DNA of 60,963 bases from Chlorokybus atmophyticus. Its lineage: Eukaryota > Streptophyta > Chlorokybophyceae > Chlorokybales > Chlorokybaceae. The stretch covers positions 129,454 through 190,416 of the forward strand of contig RHPI01002272.1 of the NCBI GenBank assembly GCA_009103225.1, in the 5' to 3' direction. Within the stretch, counting starts at the first letter, position 1. Each line of letters opens with the position of its first letter. Under the pieces are notes generated by a model that saw only the letters and a list, made by a program, of their open reading frames with translations, searched no databases and had not been told where the DNA came from. Both the position numbers and the translations under genes were made by a program. This document shows positions 59,500 to 60,963 of this stretch, piece by piece.

Positions 59500-60963
59500 G
59501 GGCCCGAAGCATGCAATGAGCTCACAGCCATGCCGCATGGTAGTGCCATCCATGCAGTGCAAGAAGCATATGAATGCAACAGCCACAACCAACGGCATGC
59601 AGTAAGAAGCATGATAGTGGTAGTTCAACAGTCAACAACTTGAGCTGTAATGACGTTTACAACAAGTATGATATGATAGCAAGCCCTTGCAGTGCAAATA
59701 CTACATACACAACTACCTCAGTGTAGCGGCTAAGCGCAAACAAGTTTAAACCTGCTGCTCCAATACATTGCCCACTGCAGTCCCTCCTCCCATTGAGTGA
59801 TGCGACATGTTGGCTGATGTGCGCCGCTGCCTGCACATAAGTGCCACGTTTGTGGTGCATCCATGCGTGTGCATGAGTGTGGCTTTGGTGTGTGGGCAAC
59901 CGTAATCACTACAAATGATGCGCATGCGTGTGTGCGAGTTGCTGTTCTTGGACATGCAGGGCACATCAAACTTTGTGCGTGACGGCAGGTTTACCTGAAC
60001 ATGTGCACGTGCGTGCACACACAAGCAATGCTCAGAGTCTCTCAATGCATACATGCACGCACACTCATGCGCATGCGCACACACGCACCAACGTACGTTA
60101 AGGTGGTGAATGGCGCAGCTGGGGCGAGAGAGGTATTGCTTACGAACAAAGCAAAGCCGTGCACTATCAACTCGTATTCCTTCTTTCTTCAATAGCAGAT
60201 TGCTGCTTGCTAGCTTCGGGGGCAGTCCACACACCTGCGCGTGCGCACATAAGTGCACGCACGTGTGCAATTGTCAGCTGTTGATGACTGCGTGTGCATG
60301 CAACAAACTGAATGCACTTGCCGACATATGCATGCATGCAAGCCTGCCTATGCAGCTGGCGCTTCCTCACATCGCCTGTGACTTCTAGACTCTACTGACT
60401 GTGTTTGCTTATAGACCGCACTGACCAGTGTGGCCTATGAGCCAGTCTCATACTGGATAGTGCAGCCTCATACTCTGTGTAGCATGCAGCCCAATTTGGT
60501 TTGCCTATGAGGCTGGCTCATAGGCCTGTGTGTGCACGTTCNTATAGGCCTGTGTGTGCGCGTTCATGAGTGCGTGATAACGAGCACTTGCATGCTGGCG
60601 CATGCCTGTGTGGACAGTGCGGTCTACAAGCCCCAGTGAGTGTGTGTNAGACAGTGCGGTCTACAAGCCCCAGTGAGTGTGTGTACCATTACGCATGAGC
60701 AATGCCTCACAACACACACACGCAATCAGCGTACCTTGCAGTGGTGGAGAGCACAAGCGGTTCCGGGGACGTAGTGCTTGCATACGCAGCGACGTCCACT
60801 ACACTCTTCTCTTGTCAGCAGCGGGCTGCTAGCTTGGGTTGCAGTTTGCATACCTGCACGTGTGCGTGCACGTGCGTGCAGGCATGTGCATGAGTCCACA
60901 TGCGCATGTGTGCGTGCTTGTGTGTGTGCACGTGTGCGCATCTCTTGATTAAGGAAGAGGGGG
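59500..60963. other. Right-end region, CA/TG microsatellite-rich, no assigned gene
   Basis: Alternating purine-pyrimidine tracts (60,001-60,090, 60,235-60,270 and 60,840-60,945) dominate. Two Ns (60,541, 60,647) each lie between copies of the same short sequence. Two diverged minus-strand segments with related translations, around 60,100-60,230 and 60,735-60,870, may be a repeated exon. Confidence 0.5.

Overview
The window is nuclear DNA of a eukaryote, most likely of the green lineage (an alga or early-diverging plant). Evidence: spliced genes with GT-AG introns, TIR/NB-ARC immune-receptor genes, plant-type Ty1/copia and chromodomain Ty3/gypsy retrotransposons, En/Spm (CACTA) DNA transposons, and AAACCCTA 'telo-box' motifs in promoters. 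The species cannot be fixed from the sequence. A 30-base G run at the left edge, a C run next to an N, and two further Ns flanked by duplicated sequence mark assembly problems.

Layout. (1) 0.5-7.5 kb: an immune-receptor cluster on the minus strand. It holds a TPR remnant, a damaged TIR-NB-ARC-LRR gene, and a TIR-TIR-NB-ARC-TPR gene whose four exons join in phase to about 931 aa. (2) 7.5-10.9 kb: mostly unassigned DNA with strong hairpins. (3) 10.9-16.0 kb, resuming at 50.2 kb: a degenerate En/Spm-like element (E1) with GACTGTCA-rich repeats. (4) 16,007-50,225: a nested stack. Copia A (minus) was hit by gypsy 1 (19,596-25,642, TSD TTGTG) and by copia B (26,118-49,350, TSD CTGCT). Copia B was hit by a 17.8-kb CACTA element (E2, 27,911-45,757, TSD GAC) and by an unrelated element now reduced to a solo LTR (46,033-46,412, TSD CCAGG). 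(5) 50.2-58.8 kb: a proline-rich ORF and a truncated gypsy element (gypsy 2) whose integrase ends in a PHD finger. Gypsy 2 is split by copia C, a full-length and very young copy with a 1,324-codon ORF. (6) 58.8-60.96 kb: hairpin-rich and CA/TG-rich DNA with no assignable gene.

The most interesting system is E2. Its borders are exact because a paralogous copia sequence in the same window gives the empty site. E2 carries a TNP2/DUF4218 transposase, a likely TnpA-like DNA-binding protein, and cargo not normally expected in CACTA elements: an intron-free phage/bacterial-type cytosine-5 DNA methyltransferase, an OTU-type cysteine protease reading towards a coiled-coil/Gag-like protein, and a PHD finger. 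Three gene starts in E2 share a GCC-repeat plus telo-box cassette. I infer a transposon that carries its own chromatin- and ubiquitin-directed functions. This rests on sequence reading only; no searches or alignments were run.
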